Notes: generated by a model from the sequence alone, not told the origin. A stretch of 64,000 nt of DNA from Pedobacter sp. WC2423 (GCF_040822065.1 NZ_CP162005.1:2914001-2978000); one strand, 5' to 3'. Positions 7,644 through 16,805 are shown, numbered from the stretch's first letter. Numbers and translations are program-made.

Positions 7644-7723
7644 TACCCAGTGCCGGAGTCGAACCGGCACGGTTTCCCACAGGTGTTTGAGACCAGCGCG
7701 TCTACCAATTCCGCCAACTGGGC
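7644..7723 (-). tRNA. tRNA-Leu (anticodon CAA)
   Basis: Reading the minus strand, the acceptor GCCCAGT (7723-7717) pairs with ACTGGGT (with G1-U72 wobble), and A73 is the discriminator. D arm, T arm (GTTCGACTC) and a long leucine-type variable arm are present. The anticodon loop is CTCAAAC, giving anticodon CAA for UUG codons. The anticodon stem CTGGT/ACCTG contains one U-U mismatch (28-42). The 3' CCA is not encoded. Length is 80 bases. Confidence 0.93.
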
Positions 7724-7800
7724 ATTGCTATTAAGCGGGATGCAAATCTATATATTCAGGACAATATATCCAAGACTTATTTTCAAAATAACGCCTTATA

Positions 7801-8103
7801 TTATGCTTTCACCTGACCTACAGGCTCTTCCTTTAACTTTTTATCTACATAAAATGGTGCAAAAGGCAATAACGAAGCCAGAAACACTAAAATCGTCTTT
7901 CCGATTTTCCATTTATACTCTATCCAGCACATGATGACCATTACCAAATAAAACATGAACAACACACCATGTGCCCACCCGGTATATTTTACAGCCAAAG
8001 GCATGTTCGCAAAATACTTCAATGGCATAGCAATAAAAATCAGTGCGATGTAAGAAATACCTTCAGCAACTGCTACTTTTCTAAAAAGGGATAAAGTGCT
8101 CAT
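7801..8103 (-). CDS. DUF3817 domain-containing membrane protein
   Basis: 100-residue integral membrane protein of the DUF3817 (YdzA-like) family, with three hydrophobic segments and the conserved opening FRKVAVAEGISYIALIFIAMP followed by the WAHGVLFMFY segment. The start is taken as ATG at 8103 (MSTLSLF); the frame extends to a TTG at 8121 but ATG is preferred. The role is unknown; some relatives are fused to ABC transporters. It is a stand-alone gene between the tRNA and hscB. Confidence 0.82.
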   Translation of the reverse strand: MSTLSLFRKVAVAEGISYIALIFIAMPLKYFANMPLAVKYTGWAHGVLFMFYLVMVIMCWIEYKWKIGKTILVFLASLLPFAPFYVDKKLKEEPVGQVKA

Positions 8104-8130
8104 AAATTCAGATTTGTCCAAAAATAGAAA

Positions 8131-8153
8131 AACCGGGACAGCAATGCCCGGTT
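8131..8153 (-). terminator. Terminator of the dxr-rseP-hscB unit
   Basis: AACCGGG (8131-8137) pairs with CCCGGTT (8147-8153) around a 9-base loop. On the minus strand the stem is followed by TTTTTCTATTTTT. It lies just past the hscB stop. Confidence 0.75.
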
Positions 8154-8181
8154 ATCTTTATTTTTTACATTGGCGGGACAC

Positions 8182-8706
8182 CTATTCCAGCTTAAGCAAG
8201 CTATCGTTGATCCTGTTCAAGTATTTCTTTCTATAGTACAAATCCTTAATTGCAGCTAAAGTAGTCGCTTCAGTGTCCTTATTCTGCGTATCAAACACAA
8301 CGATCAGTCTGTCCAGCTCCTGCTCCATACTATCAGCGATACGATCAATCTCTTTTTTAATCTCTTGCAGTTTTACCGTATCCGGTTCAAACTGCAATTC
8401 CATCAAAGCCTCATTCACATCCATCATTTCCATCAGGAAATCCTGAGGAAGAGCATAATGCTCTCCTTCTGCCAGTATCCCCTTTAATTCAAGGATATAA
8501 TGAAGACGCTTTTGCGGATCACTCAATACCTGGTAAGCCTTATTGTTCAGCGTTGATAACTCTAAAACCTCCTCTTGCTTTTCAGCAGATTCATTGATAT
8601 AAAAATCAGGATGATACTTTTTACTCAGCGCATAAAACTGCTGTTTCACCAGCTGTGCATCAGGATTAAAAGATACAGGCAGCTTATAAAACTCAAAATA
8701 ATCCAT
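8182..8706 (-). CDS. hscB: Fe-S cluster assembly co-chaperone HscB (J-protein)
   Basis: 174-residue J-domain protein. The N-terminal J domain (residues 1-75) has the HPD motif (32-34) needed to stimulate the Hsp70 ATPase, followed by a C-terminal three-helix bundle that in the family binds the scaffold IscU. Length matches E. coli HscB (171). The expected Hsp70 partner, hscA, is encoded 48 kb away at 56829. It follows rseP by 6 bases and is the last gene of the dxr-rseP-hscB unit. Confidence 0.87.
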   Translation of the reverse strand: MDYFEFYKLPVSFNPDAQLVKQQFYALSKKYHPDFYINESAEKQEEVLELSTLNNKAYQVLSDPQKRLHYILELKGILAEGEHYALPQDFLMEMMDVNEALMELQFEPDTVKLQEIKKEIDRIADSMEQELDRLIVVFDTQNKDTEATTLAAIKDLYYRKKYLNRINDSLLKLE

Positions 8707-8712
8707 ATAACG

Positions 8713-10044
8713 CTATTGAATAAAGGCTTTGAAAATATCGTTACCGAGCACAAAGACCATTAAACTTAATAAGATGACGAAACCTACCATCTGGGCACCT
8801 TCCAAAAACTTATCACTTACTGGCTTGCCTTTAATCATTTCCACAATCAGGAACACCACGTGCCCGCCATCAAGTGCTGGTATTGGCAATAAGTTCATAA
8901 AAGCCAGAGCAATCGAAATTAAAGCCGTAGAAGCCCAGAAATGCGACCAGATCCAAACCCCGCCATAAACCTTTTGTGCTAATGCAACAGGGCCGGCAAA
9001 AGCTTTATTTGCTTTGATTTTACCAGTTAATACTTTCCAGATCCCTTTACCATTATCAGTGAAAGTAATCCAGGCCTGGTTTACACCAATAGGTAATGCT
9101 TCAAAGAAACCATAGTTAATCGTTTCCAATTTGATTTCATTTGGATTGAAGCCCATTCCGATTGTACCTACACTGTCCGTACTCACCTCAAAATTAAGTT
9201 TCTCAGTTCCGCGGTAAGCTTCAACAATCAGCTTTTTATTTTTCTCTTTCTTCAGTTCTCTGCGGATATCCGCGTCAAATTTCACAGGTACTCCGTTAAC
9301 AGCAACAATACGGTCACCTTTCTTCATGCCTACTTTAAATGCGGAACGGCCGGCAACTACTGTATCTACAACAGTACTCAGCAATGGTGTACGGCTGATG
9401 AATTCTTCCAGACCAAGATCTGCAACCTTGTTTAAAAGGTTATCAGGAACTTTGATATCCAAAGTCTTGCCATCACGCACAACAGTAAGGTTGGTATTAT
9501 CCAATAATACTTTTGAGCTTGTCAATTCATCAAAACGGATTACTTTTTTACCGTTTACCGCGATTACATGGTCACCCTGTTTCAAACCGATCTCTCTTCC
9601 GATACTTCCCGGATTGATCCCATTTTTAACAGAACTGTTTGGAATAAATGTCTCACCGAACTTAAACGTCAGCATCCAGAAAATAAAGATACCTACCACA
9701 ATGTTCACAAAAATACCTGCAAGCATAACGATTAAACGCTGCCATGCTGGTTTAGACCTGAATTCCCATGGCTGGGGAGGCAATGCCATTGCTTCTTTAT
9801 CCATAGACTCATCAATCATTCCGGCAATTTTAACATAACCACCTAAAGGCAGCCAGCCAATACCATACTCTACATCTCCACGTTTGATACTGAATAATTT
9901 TACACCCCATGCGTCAAAGAACAGATAGAATTTCTCAACTTTAATACCGAAGGCACGCGCCGCAAGAAAATGTCCCAATTCGTGCAAGATTACTAATATT
10001 GATAATCCCAATAACAATTGGGCAACCATAATTAATCCGTTCAT
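8713..10044 (-). CDS. rseP: Site-2 intramembrane metalloprotease RseP
   Basis: 443-residue inner-membrane zinc protease that cleaves anti-sigma factors and leftover signal peptides. The zinc motif HELGH is at residues 21-25 in the first membrane segment, and the second active-site motif NLLPIPALDGGH (Asp near 393) lies in a later one. Two PDZ domains lie between (about 130-290; EIGLKQGDHVIAVNGKKV and KVGMKKGDRIVAVNGVPV). Length equals that of the E. coli protein (450). It sits 30 bases after dxr, the common order in this phylum. Confidence 0.93.
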   Translation of the reverse strand: MNGLIMVAQLLLGLSILVILHELGHFLAARAFGIKVEKFYLFFDAWGVKLFSIKRGDVEYGIGWLPLGGYVKIAGMIDESMDKEAMALPPQPWEFRSKPAWQRLIVMLAGIFVNIVVGIFIFWMLTFKFGETFIPNSSVKNGINPGSIGREIGLKQGDHVIAVNGKKVIRFDELTSSKVLLDNTNLTVVRDGKTLDIKVPDNLLNKVADLGLEEFISRTPLLSTVVDTVVAGRSAFKVGMKKGDRIVAVNGVPVKFDADIRRELKKEKNKKLIVEAYRGTEKLNFEVSTDSVGTIGMGFNPNEIKLETINYGFFEALPIGVNQAWITFTDNGKGIWKVLTGKIKANKAFAGPVALAQKVYGGVWIWSHFWASTALISIALAFMNLLPIPALDGGHVVFLIVEMIKGKPVSDKFLEGAQMVGFVILLSLMVFVLGNDIFKAFIQ

Positions 10045-10074
10045 ATTTTATATAGTGTTTTTTACTTTTGAATA

Positions 10075-11241
10075 TTAGATCGCTAAATGTTTTTTTGTTA
10101 CTAACTGACGGGCAAATATACGCGTATGCTGGTCAGTTTCTAAATAATTATTCAGGCTGGGTGCTTGAATAAAAGTCAGGTCAGACATACATTGCTCAAT
10201 GACATCGCTCATTTCGAGGAATCCGATGCGGTCATTTAAAAAGGCTTCCACCACTATTTCATTAGCTGCATTGATGATACAAGGCATATTACCACCTTTT
10301 TTCAATGCAGTATAAGCCAGCTGAAGATTACGGAAAGTATCCATATCTGGTTTGCAGAAAGTCAACTCAGGATATTCCATGAAGTTAAAACGCGGAAACT
10401 GGCTTTGTATTCTCTCTGGATACGCCATCGCATAATGAATAGGCAATTTCATATCCGGTACGCCCATCTGTGCTTTCATCGATCCATCGTTAAACTGTAC
10501 GATCGAATGTACTACAGATTGCGGGTGTACAATAACATCTATCTGGCTGATGTCCAGATCAAACAACCATTTAGCTTCAATTACTTCAAGCCCTTTGTTC
10601 ATTAAGGAAGCAGAATCTATGGTGATCTTTGCCCCCATCACCCAGTTTGGATGTTTTAAAGCTTGTTCTTTTTTTACTTTAGCAACGAAATCGCGGTCTT
10701 TCCCTCTGAAAGGGCCGCCGGAAGCTGTAATATATATTTTTTCAATCGAACTCAATTCCTCCCCTACCAGGCATTGGAAAATCGCAGAATGTTCAGAGTC
10801 TACAGGAATAATCGTTACCCCATTTTCAGCAGCCAGCTTTGTAATCAGCTCTCCTGCCACGACCAGAGTTTCCTTATTAGCCAGCCCAATCTTTTTCTTT
10901 GCTTTAATGGCAGCAATAGTTGGTCTTAAACCAACTGAACCCATAATTGCAGTAAGTACAAAATCGGCAGCAGTTAAAGAGGCAGCTTCGCATAAAGCAT
11001 CTTCCCCGCAAAGAATATTCATTCCCTGACCAGAAAGTGCATTTTTTACCGCTGCATATTGGCTTTCATCACCAATAACAACTAATTGAGGCTTAAATTC
11101 CATTGCCTGCTGAATCAGTAAAGCAGCATTTGCATTTGCCGTCAACGCACAAACCCGGTATAATTCAGGATTCGCACGAATCACGTCAAGGGCTTGGGTG
11201 CCTACAGATCCGGTGGACCCCAGTATAGCTATATTTTTCAA
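10075..11241 (-). CDS. dxr: 1-deoxy-D-xylulose-5-phosphate reductoisomerase
   Basis: 388-residue cytoplasmic enzyme converting DXP to 2-C-methyl-D-erythritol 4-phosphate with NADPH and Mn/Mg, the second step of the non-mevalonate isoprenoid pathway. The NADPH-binding GSTGSVG is at 8-14. The central catalytic motifs ANKETLV and PVDSEHSAIFQ (about 147-157, with the metal-binding Asp/Glu) and the flexible-loop NKGLEVIEA are all present. Length is normal. The start ATG overlaps the end of the GH3 gene by 4 bases. Confidence 0.95.
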   Translation of the reverse strand: MKNIAILGSTGSVGTQALDVIRANPELYRVCALTANANAALLIQQAMEFKPQLVVIGDESQYAAVKNALSGQGMNILCGEDALCEAASLTAADFVLTAIMGSVGLRPTIAAIKAKKKIGLANKETLVVAGELITKLAAENGVTIIPVDSEHSAIFQCLVGEELSSIEKIYITASGGPFRGKDRDFVAKVKKEQALKHPNWVMGAKITIDSASLMNKGLEVIEAKWLFDLDISQIDVIVHPQSVVHSIVQFNDGSMKAQMGVPDMKLPIHYAMAYPERIQSQFPRFNFMEYPELTFCKPDMDTFRNLQLAYTALKKGGNMPCIINAANEIVVEAFLNDRIGFLEMSDVIEQCMSDLTFIQAPSLNNYLETDQHTRIFARQLVTKKHLAI

Positions 11242-12743
11242 ATCGTATTTATCAAATTAATCAGGCTGTCTGCAATCTTTCTGTCATTAGACAGACGGGG
11301 AACTTTATTCTGCCCCCCAAGCTTACCTTCCGAACGCATATAAGTAACAAATGCATCTTTTTGTAAGGTCCGAATAACCAGCGGCTGCAAAATTTTGCCT
11401 TCAATAAGGTCAAAGTAGTAAATATTTTTTTCTTGTAAAGCCTTATCTACTTTTTTACTAAAAGCAGTCAGGTCTTCAGGGGCTTTGGAAAACTCAATAA
11501 ACCATTCATGGTAAGGTAGTTCTCCAGCTCCGGGGTTCACTTGAGGCGCAACTGTAAATTCTGTAATCCCAACCCCCTGTTCATTGGCCACAGTCAATAA
11601 TGCCTGTTCCACTTCTTCGCCAATCACATGTTCACCGAAAGCCGAGATAAAATGTTTAATCCTGCCGGTTACCAAAATCTTATACGGGTTTTTAGAGACA
11701 AACTTTACCGTATCGCCAATGCTGTATCCCCAGAGCCCAGCATTCGTATTCAATATCAAAGCATAGTTTTTATCCAGTTCTACTTGTTCCAGGCTCAAAC
11801 GGGCAGGGTTATCATTATAGTATTCATCTGCAGGAATAAACTCATAAAACATCCCCGCTTTAGCCAGGAGCAATAAACTCTTATCCTGCTGGCTATCCTG
11901 ATAAGCTATAAATCCTTCTGAAGCCGGATAAGTTTCTATCGAATCAATCTTTCTGCCGATACTGGTTTCAATTTTCGAACGGTATGGCTCGTAATTTACC
12001 CCTCCGTAAACAAACAGCTGAAAGTTTTTAAAGATATCCTTGATCTGCTTACCACCTGATTGTTCTATCAAACGGTCAAAATACATCTGTACCCAGGGTG
12101 GTATCCCCGAAATCAAAGTCATATCCTGATGATAAGTTTCTTTAACTATCGCATCAACTTTCTCTTCCCAATCTTCAATACAGTTGGTTTGGTAAGATGG
12201 CAGCCTGTTTTTTTGCAGATAAGCAGGCACAAGGTTCGCTACAATACCCGATAAGCGGCCTACTTTGATACCGTTCTTCTCCGTCATGACAGGACTTCCC
12301 TGTAAAAAGATCATTTTACCGTTTACAAAATCAGCATTGCCTGTTTCATGAATATAAGTCAGCAATGCATTACGCGCCGCTTTCAAATGTTCAGGCATTG
12401 ATTCTTTAGAAATCGGGATGTATTTTGCACCAGAAGTTGTACCGGATGTTTTCGCAAAGTAAGCGGGTTTCCCCTTCCACATCACATCTTTCTCCCCGGC
12501 TACTACCCGGTCAATATAAGGCCGCAGCTCTTCATAATCTCTGACCGGAACCTGCTTTTTAAAATCTTCGTAGTTCTTAATGGACAAGAATTGATGGTCT
12601 TTGCCGAAAGCAGTATCCTTAGCAGCAGCAATCAGCTGGTGAAAAGTTTCCTTTTGTGCAGCTACCGCATCTTTTTTCCATCGGGTTACCCCTTTTACAA
12701 TCAAGGCTGCAAACGGTTTACTTAATGCTGCTTTTAATCCCAT
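11238..12743 (-). CDS. GH3 auxin-responsive promoter family protein
   Basis: 501-residue protein of the GH3 family, members of the adenylate-forming (ANL) superfamily that activate carboxylates with ATP and join them to an amine. Visible motifs are the ATP-binding loop FAKTSGTTSGAKYIP (about 95-110), the ETYPASEGFIAYQ segment near 275 and the IGDTVKF/TGRIKHFISAFGEHV region (about 345-375). Plant members conjugate auxin or jasmonate; the bacterial substrate is unknown. It overlaps dxr by 4 bases and follows a membrane protein gene by 9 bases, so it is in the same transcript. Confidence 0.87.
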   Translation of the reverse strand: MGLKAALSKPFAALIVKGVTRWKKDAVAAQKETFHQLIAAAKDTAFGKDHQFLSIKNYEDFKKQVPVRDYEELRPYIDRVVAGEKDVMWKGKPAYFAKTSGTTSGAKYIPISKESMPEHLKAARNALLTYIHETGNADFVNGKMIFLQGSPVMTEKNGIKVGRLSGIVANLVPAYLQKNRLPSYQTNCIEDWEEKVDAIVKETYHQDMTLISGIPPWVQMYFDRLIEQSGGKQIKDIFKNFQLFVYGGVNYEPYRSKIETSIGRKIDSIETYPASEGFIAYQDSQQDKSLLLLAKAGMFYEFIPADEYYNDNPARLSLEQVELDKNYALILNTNAGLWGYSIGDTVKFVSKNPYKILVTGRIKHFISAFGEHVIGEEVEQALLTVANEQGVGITEFTVAPQVNPGAGELPYHEWFIEFSKAPEDLTAFSKKVDKALQEKNIYYFDLIEGKILQPLVIRTLQKDAFVTYMRSEGKLGGQNKVPRLSNDRKIADSLINLINTI

Positions 12744-12752
12744 AAACTGGTT

Positions 12753-13538
12753 TTAGACTATATTATGAATAATATCATTTTCGTCTCCTTTATATGCACC
12801 CGTCATCATTCTATAAGCGATTGTTAACGCTACACTGGATAAAGGAACAATAATAAATGAACTCAGTATATTAACAAAAAATGCAATTACCGGCCATTGC
12901 AGGTAATTCAGGAATAGATAGAGCACATGAAATCCGCCCAATACCAGCAATAGCATTAATATTTTAGTAAAATTTCCTTTAGTGATTGCTAAACTGAATT
13001 TTAAAGAGCCAAAAGGAGGCTGGTTTTTATCAATAATAAAGAAAGGAAAAAATGAAATCCTTACCCAGGTGATGAATATGGCCACAATACCTACAGATAC
13101 AGCAATGTTGGTAATCACATTCATTTTTATACCTGTGTAAATAAAAGGAAACGCAACTAAAATCACCACTGCATAAACGCCGATAATAACCAGCATAAAA
13201 TAAAGCATCCCTACAATAAAACGGATAATTTGCTGGCGGGTAGGCAGCGTGCTGACAATACTGACATCAATCTCCTCATTATCCAGGAGGTGAAAAATGT
13301 ATTTAAACAGCGAAAGATTGATGGTAAAGTACAATAAGGCGAAAAAAAACGCCATCAGTATACTCAACCCTTTATTCACATCTTTCAGGAAAAATGCCAT
13401 TAAACTTGATGCATTTGATGTAATGAACATCAGAAAGCATAAAGTAGCAATGGAAAAATAATTCCTTTTGGTTACTTCCCAGGCTTTGCGGATCACTACA
13501 TTCACTATAAATGTGCTCTCCTTTAAAAAATTTATCAT
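12753..13538 (-). CDS. Hypothetical multi-pass membrane protein
   Basis: 261-residue protein with about six hydrophobic segments and no soluble domain. An amphipathic lead (NVVIRKAWEVTKRNYFS) precedes the first segment. I do not recognise a specific family; the layout recalls DUF975-like or glycerophosphodiesterase membrane domains. It overlaps the upstream glycosyltransferase by 4 bases (ATGA) and is followed 9 bases later by the GH3 gene, so a role in the same envelope-related unit is plausible but unproven. Confidence 0.6.
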   Translation of the reverse strand: MINFLKESTFIVNVVIRKAWEVTKRNYFSIATLCFLMFITSNASSLMAFFLKDVNKGLSILMAFFFALLYFTINLSLFKYIFHLLDNEEIDVSIVSTLPTRQQIIRFIVGMLYFMLVIIGVYAVVILVAFPFIYTGIKMNVITNIAVSVGIVAIFITWVRISFFPFFIIDKNQPPFGSLKFSLAITKGNFTKILMLLLVLGGFHVLYLFLNYLQWPVIAFFVNILSSFIIVPLSSVALTIAYRMMTGAYKGDENDIIHNIV

Positions 13539-14503
13539 TGCTTTTTAAGTACTATTCTTTTGAAAAAATCTTGTATAAATCCTAATCCATAAGCTGTCAA
13601 TTGTATGAATGAGGAAATAATACTCAAAAATGCAACTTTCAACGATTTATTTAGCACCAGGGAATGAAAAAATATCAGCATAAAGTATACCAGAAGAAAT
13701 ATGTTCCCCAGATACCCCAGAGGCGGATAAAAAATATTCAGTAATAAGACAGCAATAACACCTAAAGTGAATACGGCAGGAAAAAAATGTACCAATTTCA
13801 GCTCAGAAGGAAAATGTTTATAAATATTGATCCTTGCACGGCCAAAAAAGTGAATCTGTTTATAAAACTGGAACATACTTGTTCTTCTTTTATGAAAAAC
13901 CTTAGCTCCCGGAATCAGACCAATTTTAAATCCCTGCTGATGAATACGTATACTGTATTCAATATCTTCTCCCAGCCTGGTCAGTATAAATCCACCAACC
14001 TTCTCCCAGACTTCTCTGGAAACCCCCATATTAAAACTTCTTGGATGGAATTGTCCTACATGTTTTTTATTTCCCCTGATTCCACCAGTGGTAAAAACTG
14101 AAGTCATTCCATAACTGATCGCTTTTTGTACCGGGGTAAAACTATCATGCGCGGCATCCGGGCCGCCATAAGCATCCAGATGATGGTCATATAAATAGTC
14201 TTTTACAGTCTCCAGGTAGTCATGCGGAATAAGGCAATCAGAATCAAAGATGACGAAATAATCACCTTTTGCTCTTTCAAAACCATAATTCCGGGCAAAA
14301 CCCTGCCCCTCATTTGGCTTAAAGAAATATTTAATATCCAGTTTATCTGCGTACCTGTTTACAATTTCCTTTGCAGTGAGTGAAGACCCGTCTTCGACCA
14401 CCACCACTTCAAATTGCGTATAAGTTTGCAGGCAAAGTGTGGCCAGCAGTTCGTCTATCTCCTGTGGCCGGTTATATAAAGGGATAATGATCGAAAAAAA
14501 CAT
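13535..14503 (-). CDS. Glycosyltransferase family 2 protein with C-terminal membrane segments
   Basis: 322-residue inverting GT-A glycosyltransferase. The nucleotide-sugar site starts IIIPLYNRPQEIDELL with VVVEDGSS near residue 35, the DxD-type motif is FDSDC near 93, and the acceptor/base region is GEDIEYSIRIHQQGFK near 180. Two or three hydrophobic segments near the C terminus (about 235-300) anchor it in the inner membrane. The sugar and acceptor are unknown; a polysaccharide or lipid target is likely. It lies 2 bases from the next GT2 gene. Confidence 0.87.
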   Translation of the reverse strand: MFFSIIIPLYNRPQEIDELLATLCLQTYTQFEVVVVEDGSSLTAKEIVNRYADKLDIKYFFKPNEGQGFARNYGFERAKGDYFVIFDSDCLIPHDYLETVKDYLYDHHLDAYGGPDAAHDSFTPVQKAISYGMTSVFTTGGIRGNKKHVGQFHPRSFNMGVSREVWEKVGGFILTRLGEDIEYSIRIHQQGFKIGLIPGAKVFHKRRTSMFQFYKQIHFFGRARINIYKHFPSELKLVHFFPAVFTLGVIAVLLLNIFYPPLGYLGNIFLLVYFMLIFFHSLVLNKSLKVAFLSIISSFIQLTAYGLGFIQDFFKRIVLKKQ

Positions 14504-14505
14504 GC

Positions 14506-15459
14506 TTAAAGTATTTCTTTTTCTATCAGATAGTCATTGCGTTCCGGTGCATTACGGGTAACCAGTTCGGCTACAAATCCAGTAAGGAAAAGTTGTGAAC
14601 CTACAATAATAGCTACCAGTGCAATATAAAATCCAGGTTGATCTGTAACTTCTCTTTTGATTGGCAGGTTCATCGAAATGTGATATAATTTCTCACCGAT
14701 AATCCATAAAGCCATAATTGTACCGATCATAAAGCTCAGTACACCCAGCGAACCAAAAAAGTGCATCGGTCTTTTCCCAAATTTCCCCACAAAAAAGATA
14801 GATAACAAATCCAGGAAACCATTGATAAAACGGCTGAAACCAAATTTGGTTACCCCGTATTTACGCGCACGGTGTTCTACCACCTGCTCTCCTATGTTTT
14901 TGAATCCAGCCCATTTAGCGATTACAGGGATATAACGGTGCATTTCACCATAAACCTCTATCGTTTTCACGACATCAGAACGGTATGCCTTTAAACCACA
15001 GTTGAAATCATTCAGCTGTATGCCAGACATTTTACGGGTTGCAGCATTGAATAATTTTGTAGGTATAGTTTTGGTAATCGGGTCGTAACGTTTCTTTTTC
15101 CATCCGGAGATGATATCGAATTTCTCTTCCCTTAATCTGCGGTACAGTTCTGGAATTTCATCCGGACTATCCTGCAAGTCCGCATCCATGGTAATAATCA
15201 CATCACCCTGCGAAGCTTCAAAAGCTACATTCAGTGCGGCAGATTTTCCATAGTTACGTCTGAACTTAATTGCTTTGACAGCTGTATAAGTCTTTTTCAA
15301 TTCCTCAATTACTTGCCATGAGGTATCGGTACTGCCATCATCAACAAAAAGGATTTCGTAAGAAAAATTATTGTCAGACATTACTCTGGCAATCCAGGCA
15401 GTCAGTTCGGGCAATGATTCGTCTTCGTTAAACAGGGGAATGACAACAGATATGTCCAT
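14506..15459 (-). CDS. Dolichyl-phosphate mannosyltransferase-like GT2 (GtrB/ArnC type)
   Basis: Family 2 glycosyltransferase with the polyprenyl-phosphate sugar synthase layout. It starts MDISVVIPLFNEDESL, then has FVDDGSTDTSW, RNYGKSAAL and the DxD motif TMDADLQDSPDEI (about 90), and ends with two membrane helices (about 230-300). Such enzymes load a sugar onto a polyprenyl phosphate carrier. The start is ATG at 15459; an upstream in-frame ATG at 15501 would add 14 residues unlike the family. It is the first gene of the GT2-GT2-membrane-GH3 block. Confidence 0.88.
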   Translation of the reverse strand: MDISVVIPLFNEDESLPELTAWIARVMSDNNFSYEILFVDDGSTDTSWQVIEELKKTYTAVKAIKFRRNYGKSAALNVAFEASQGDVIITMDADLQDSPDEIPELYRRLREEKFDIISGWKKKRYDPITKTIPTKLFNAATRKMSGIQLNDFNCGLKAYRSDVVKTIEVYGEMHRYIPVIAKWAGFKNIGEQVVEHRARKYGVTKFGFSRFINGFLDLLSIFFVGKFGKRPMHFFGSLGVLSFMIGTIMALWIIGEKLYHISMNLPIKREVTDQPGFYIALVAIIVGSQLFLTGFVAELVTRNAPERNDYLIEKEIL

Positions 15460-15482
15460 GCAGTATAAATTCAAGTAAAAAT

Positions 15483-15525
15483 AACGTGCAAATTTTATCA
15501 ATTAAAATGATAAAACCTGCACGTT
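15483..15525 (-). terminator. Terminator downstream of the DUF4199 gene
   Basis: AACGTGCA (15483-15490) and TTTTATC (15493-15499) pair with GATAAAA (15509-15515) and TGCACGTT (15518-15525). On the minus strand the stem is followed by TATTTTTACTT. It separates the DUF4199 transcript from the glycosyltransferase genes. Confidence 0.7.
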
Positions 15526-15582
15526 TGCTATTTATCTTCTGTTTCTGGCGATGATCAGCCAGGAGATTGTTGCGGCAATCTG

Positions 15583-16122
15583 CTAAACAGCAGGGTTCTC
15601 TTTTTTCAATACCGCAGCACCGATAAGGCTTAATATCAGCCCAAAAAGAGTATAAGTAATCGCAGCTCCGAATCCTATAAATATAGCCAGATAAGGTTTC
15701 ATCATTTCTACTCCCTTAATTGCTTTCTGATCCTCACCAGCTTTTTCAAGAGCCATGTCAACAGAATGATCCAGCGCTGAAGTATCCAGTACTTTATAAT
15801 ATAAGACAAACAACAAAGCTATAAATAGACCCGAATAGGCTGCAACTTTGAATCCGGCAGAAAATGCCCTGCCAAAACTCATATAGCCGCCAAGCTCAGT
15901 TCTGTACCTGGTCTGTGCATACAGAATTGCCAGTATAAAAGGCACGTAGCTACAGATCATACTGATAATTCTTGTAGGTACACTGATGTGCTCATCCTGC
16001 GTATCAATATTCAGTAATTTGAATATAAATACCAGCGCCAGGGTATAAAGCGAGAAGGCAATCGCAGCCTGAAAAGCAATTTTGTTCGGTTTAATCTCTA
16101 TTTCTCTTAATTGTTGTTCCAT
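15583..16122 (-). CDS. DUF4199 domain-containing membrane protein
   Basis: 179-residue inner-membrane protein with four hydrophobic segments (about residues 15-38, 50-68, 85-108 and 145-172) and the family block GGYMSFGRAFSAGFKVAAYSG. DUF4199 is a Bacteroidota family of unknown function, often near GT2 genes as here. It is 8 bases from the acidic protein gene upstream and is followed by a terminator. Confidence 0.82.
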   Translation of the reverse strand: MEQQLREIEIKPNKIAFQAAIAFSLYTLALVFIFKLLNIDTQDEHISVPTRIISMICSYVPFILAILYAQTRYRTELGGYMSFGRAFSAGFKVAAYSGLFIALLFVLYYKVLDTSALDHSVDMALEKAGEDQKAIKGVEMMKPYLAIFIGFGAAITYTLFGLILSLIGAAVLKKENPAV

Positions 16123-16130
16123 AAAACAGC

Positions 16131-16805
16131 TTAGTTTTTTTCGTTAAAAACAGCAATCAGAGTATATACAGCAGTATCAAACTCTTTATTTGCACTGAAC
16201 TGCTCTAAATCTTTAAACGCCTGCTCATTTGCTTTTGGCTGATTGAAGAAACTCATAAAAGGAACAAATAGTTCTTCCATTTCTTCGCCAAGCTCAATCA
16301 TTCCTTTATGACTAACGATATCTTCAATGCTGCTTTCTGCTAATTGCTGATTGCTGATCAAATCTTCATAGATATGGAATTCGTCCTGGAACTCATCTTC
16401 TTCTACCAACAGGAATTCTCTTAAGAAATCTCCCAGTTCTGGTTTGATCTGTTCATCGTGACACTCATTGATGTATAACAATAAGTTTAATAACTCAGTT
16501 CCACGGTCAATGGTATCTTCTTCGATATCTGCCCACTCGTCAGTATCCAGGTAATCTTCTTCCAGTTTCTTAATATCGCTTGCGAAGAAGTTGATCATTA
16601 ATAAATCAAAATAAACCTCTCTCAGCTCATCAAAAGCCGGGTATTCATCAAATACACCATCAAATTCTTCTACCTTCTCTAAAAAGCCCAGGTCCTTATT
16701 GAAAACATCCAGTAAATCCTGTTGTAATGTTAAAGAATCATTACCTGAAAGTGCTGCAAATTTATCTAATGAGGCTACAAGAGCGCTCTGTACTTTACTA
16801 TCCAT
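16131..16805 (-). CDS. Hypothetical acidic cytoplasmic protein
   Basis: 224-residue protein, strongly acidic (many Asp/Glu runs such as EEDEFQDEFHIYEDL), mostly helical, with no signal peptide, membrane segment or catalytic motif. I do not recognise the family. It overlaps the end of the dihydroorotase-like gene by 8 bases and precedes the DUF4199 gene by 8 bases, so it is co-transcribed with both. Tight packing argues that it is a real gene. Confidence 0.7.
   Translation of the reverse strand: MDSKVQSALVASLDKFAALSGNDSLTLQQDLLDVFNKDLGFLEKVEEFDGVFDEYPAFDELREVYFDLLMINFFASDIKKLEEDYLDTDEWADIEEDTIDRGTELLNLLLYINECHDEQIKPELGDFLREFLLVEEDEFQDEFHIYEDLISNQQLAESSIEDIVSHKGMIELGEEMEELFVPFMSFFNQPKANEQAFKDLEQFSANKEFDTAVYTLIAVFNEKN

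Noticed and set aside
7632..7934. 100-codon + strand frame
   Set aside because: It runs through the antisense of tRNA-Leu and DUF3817; composition is not protein-like.
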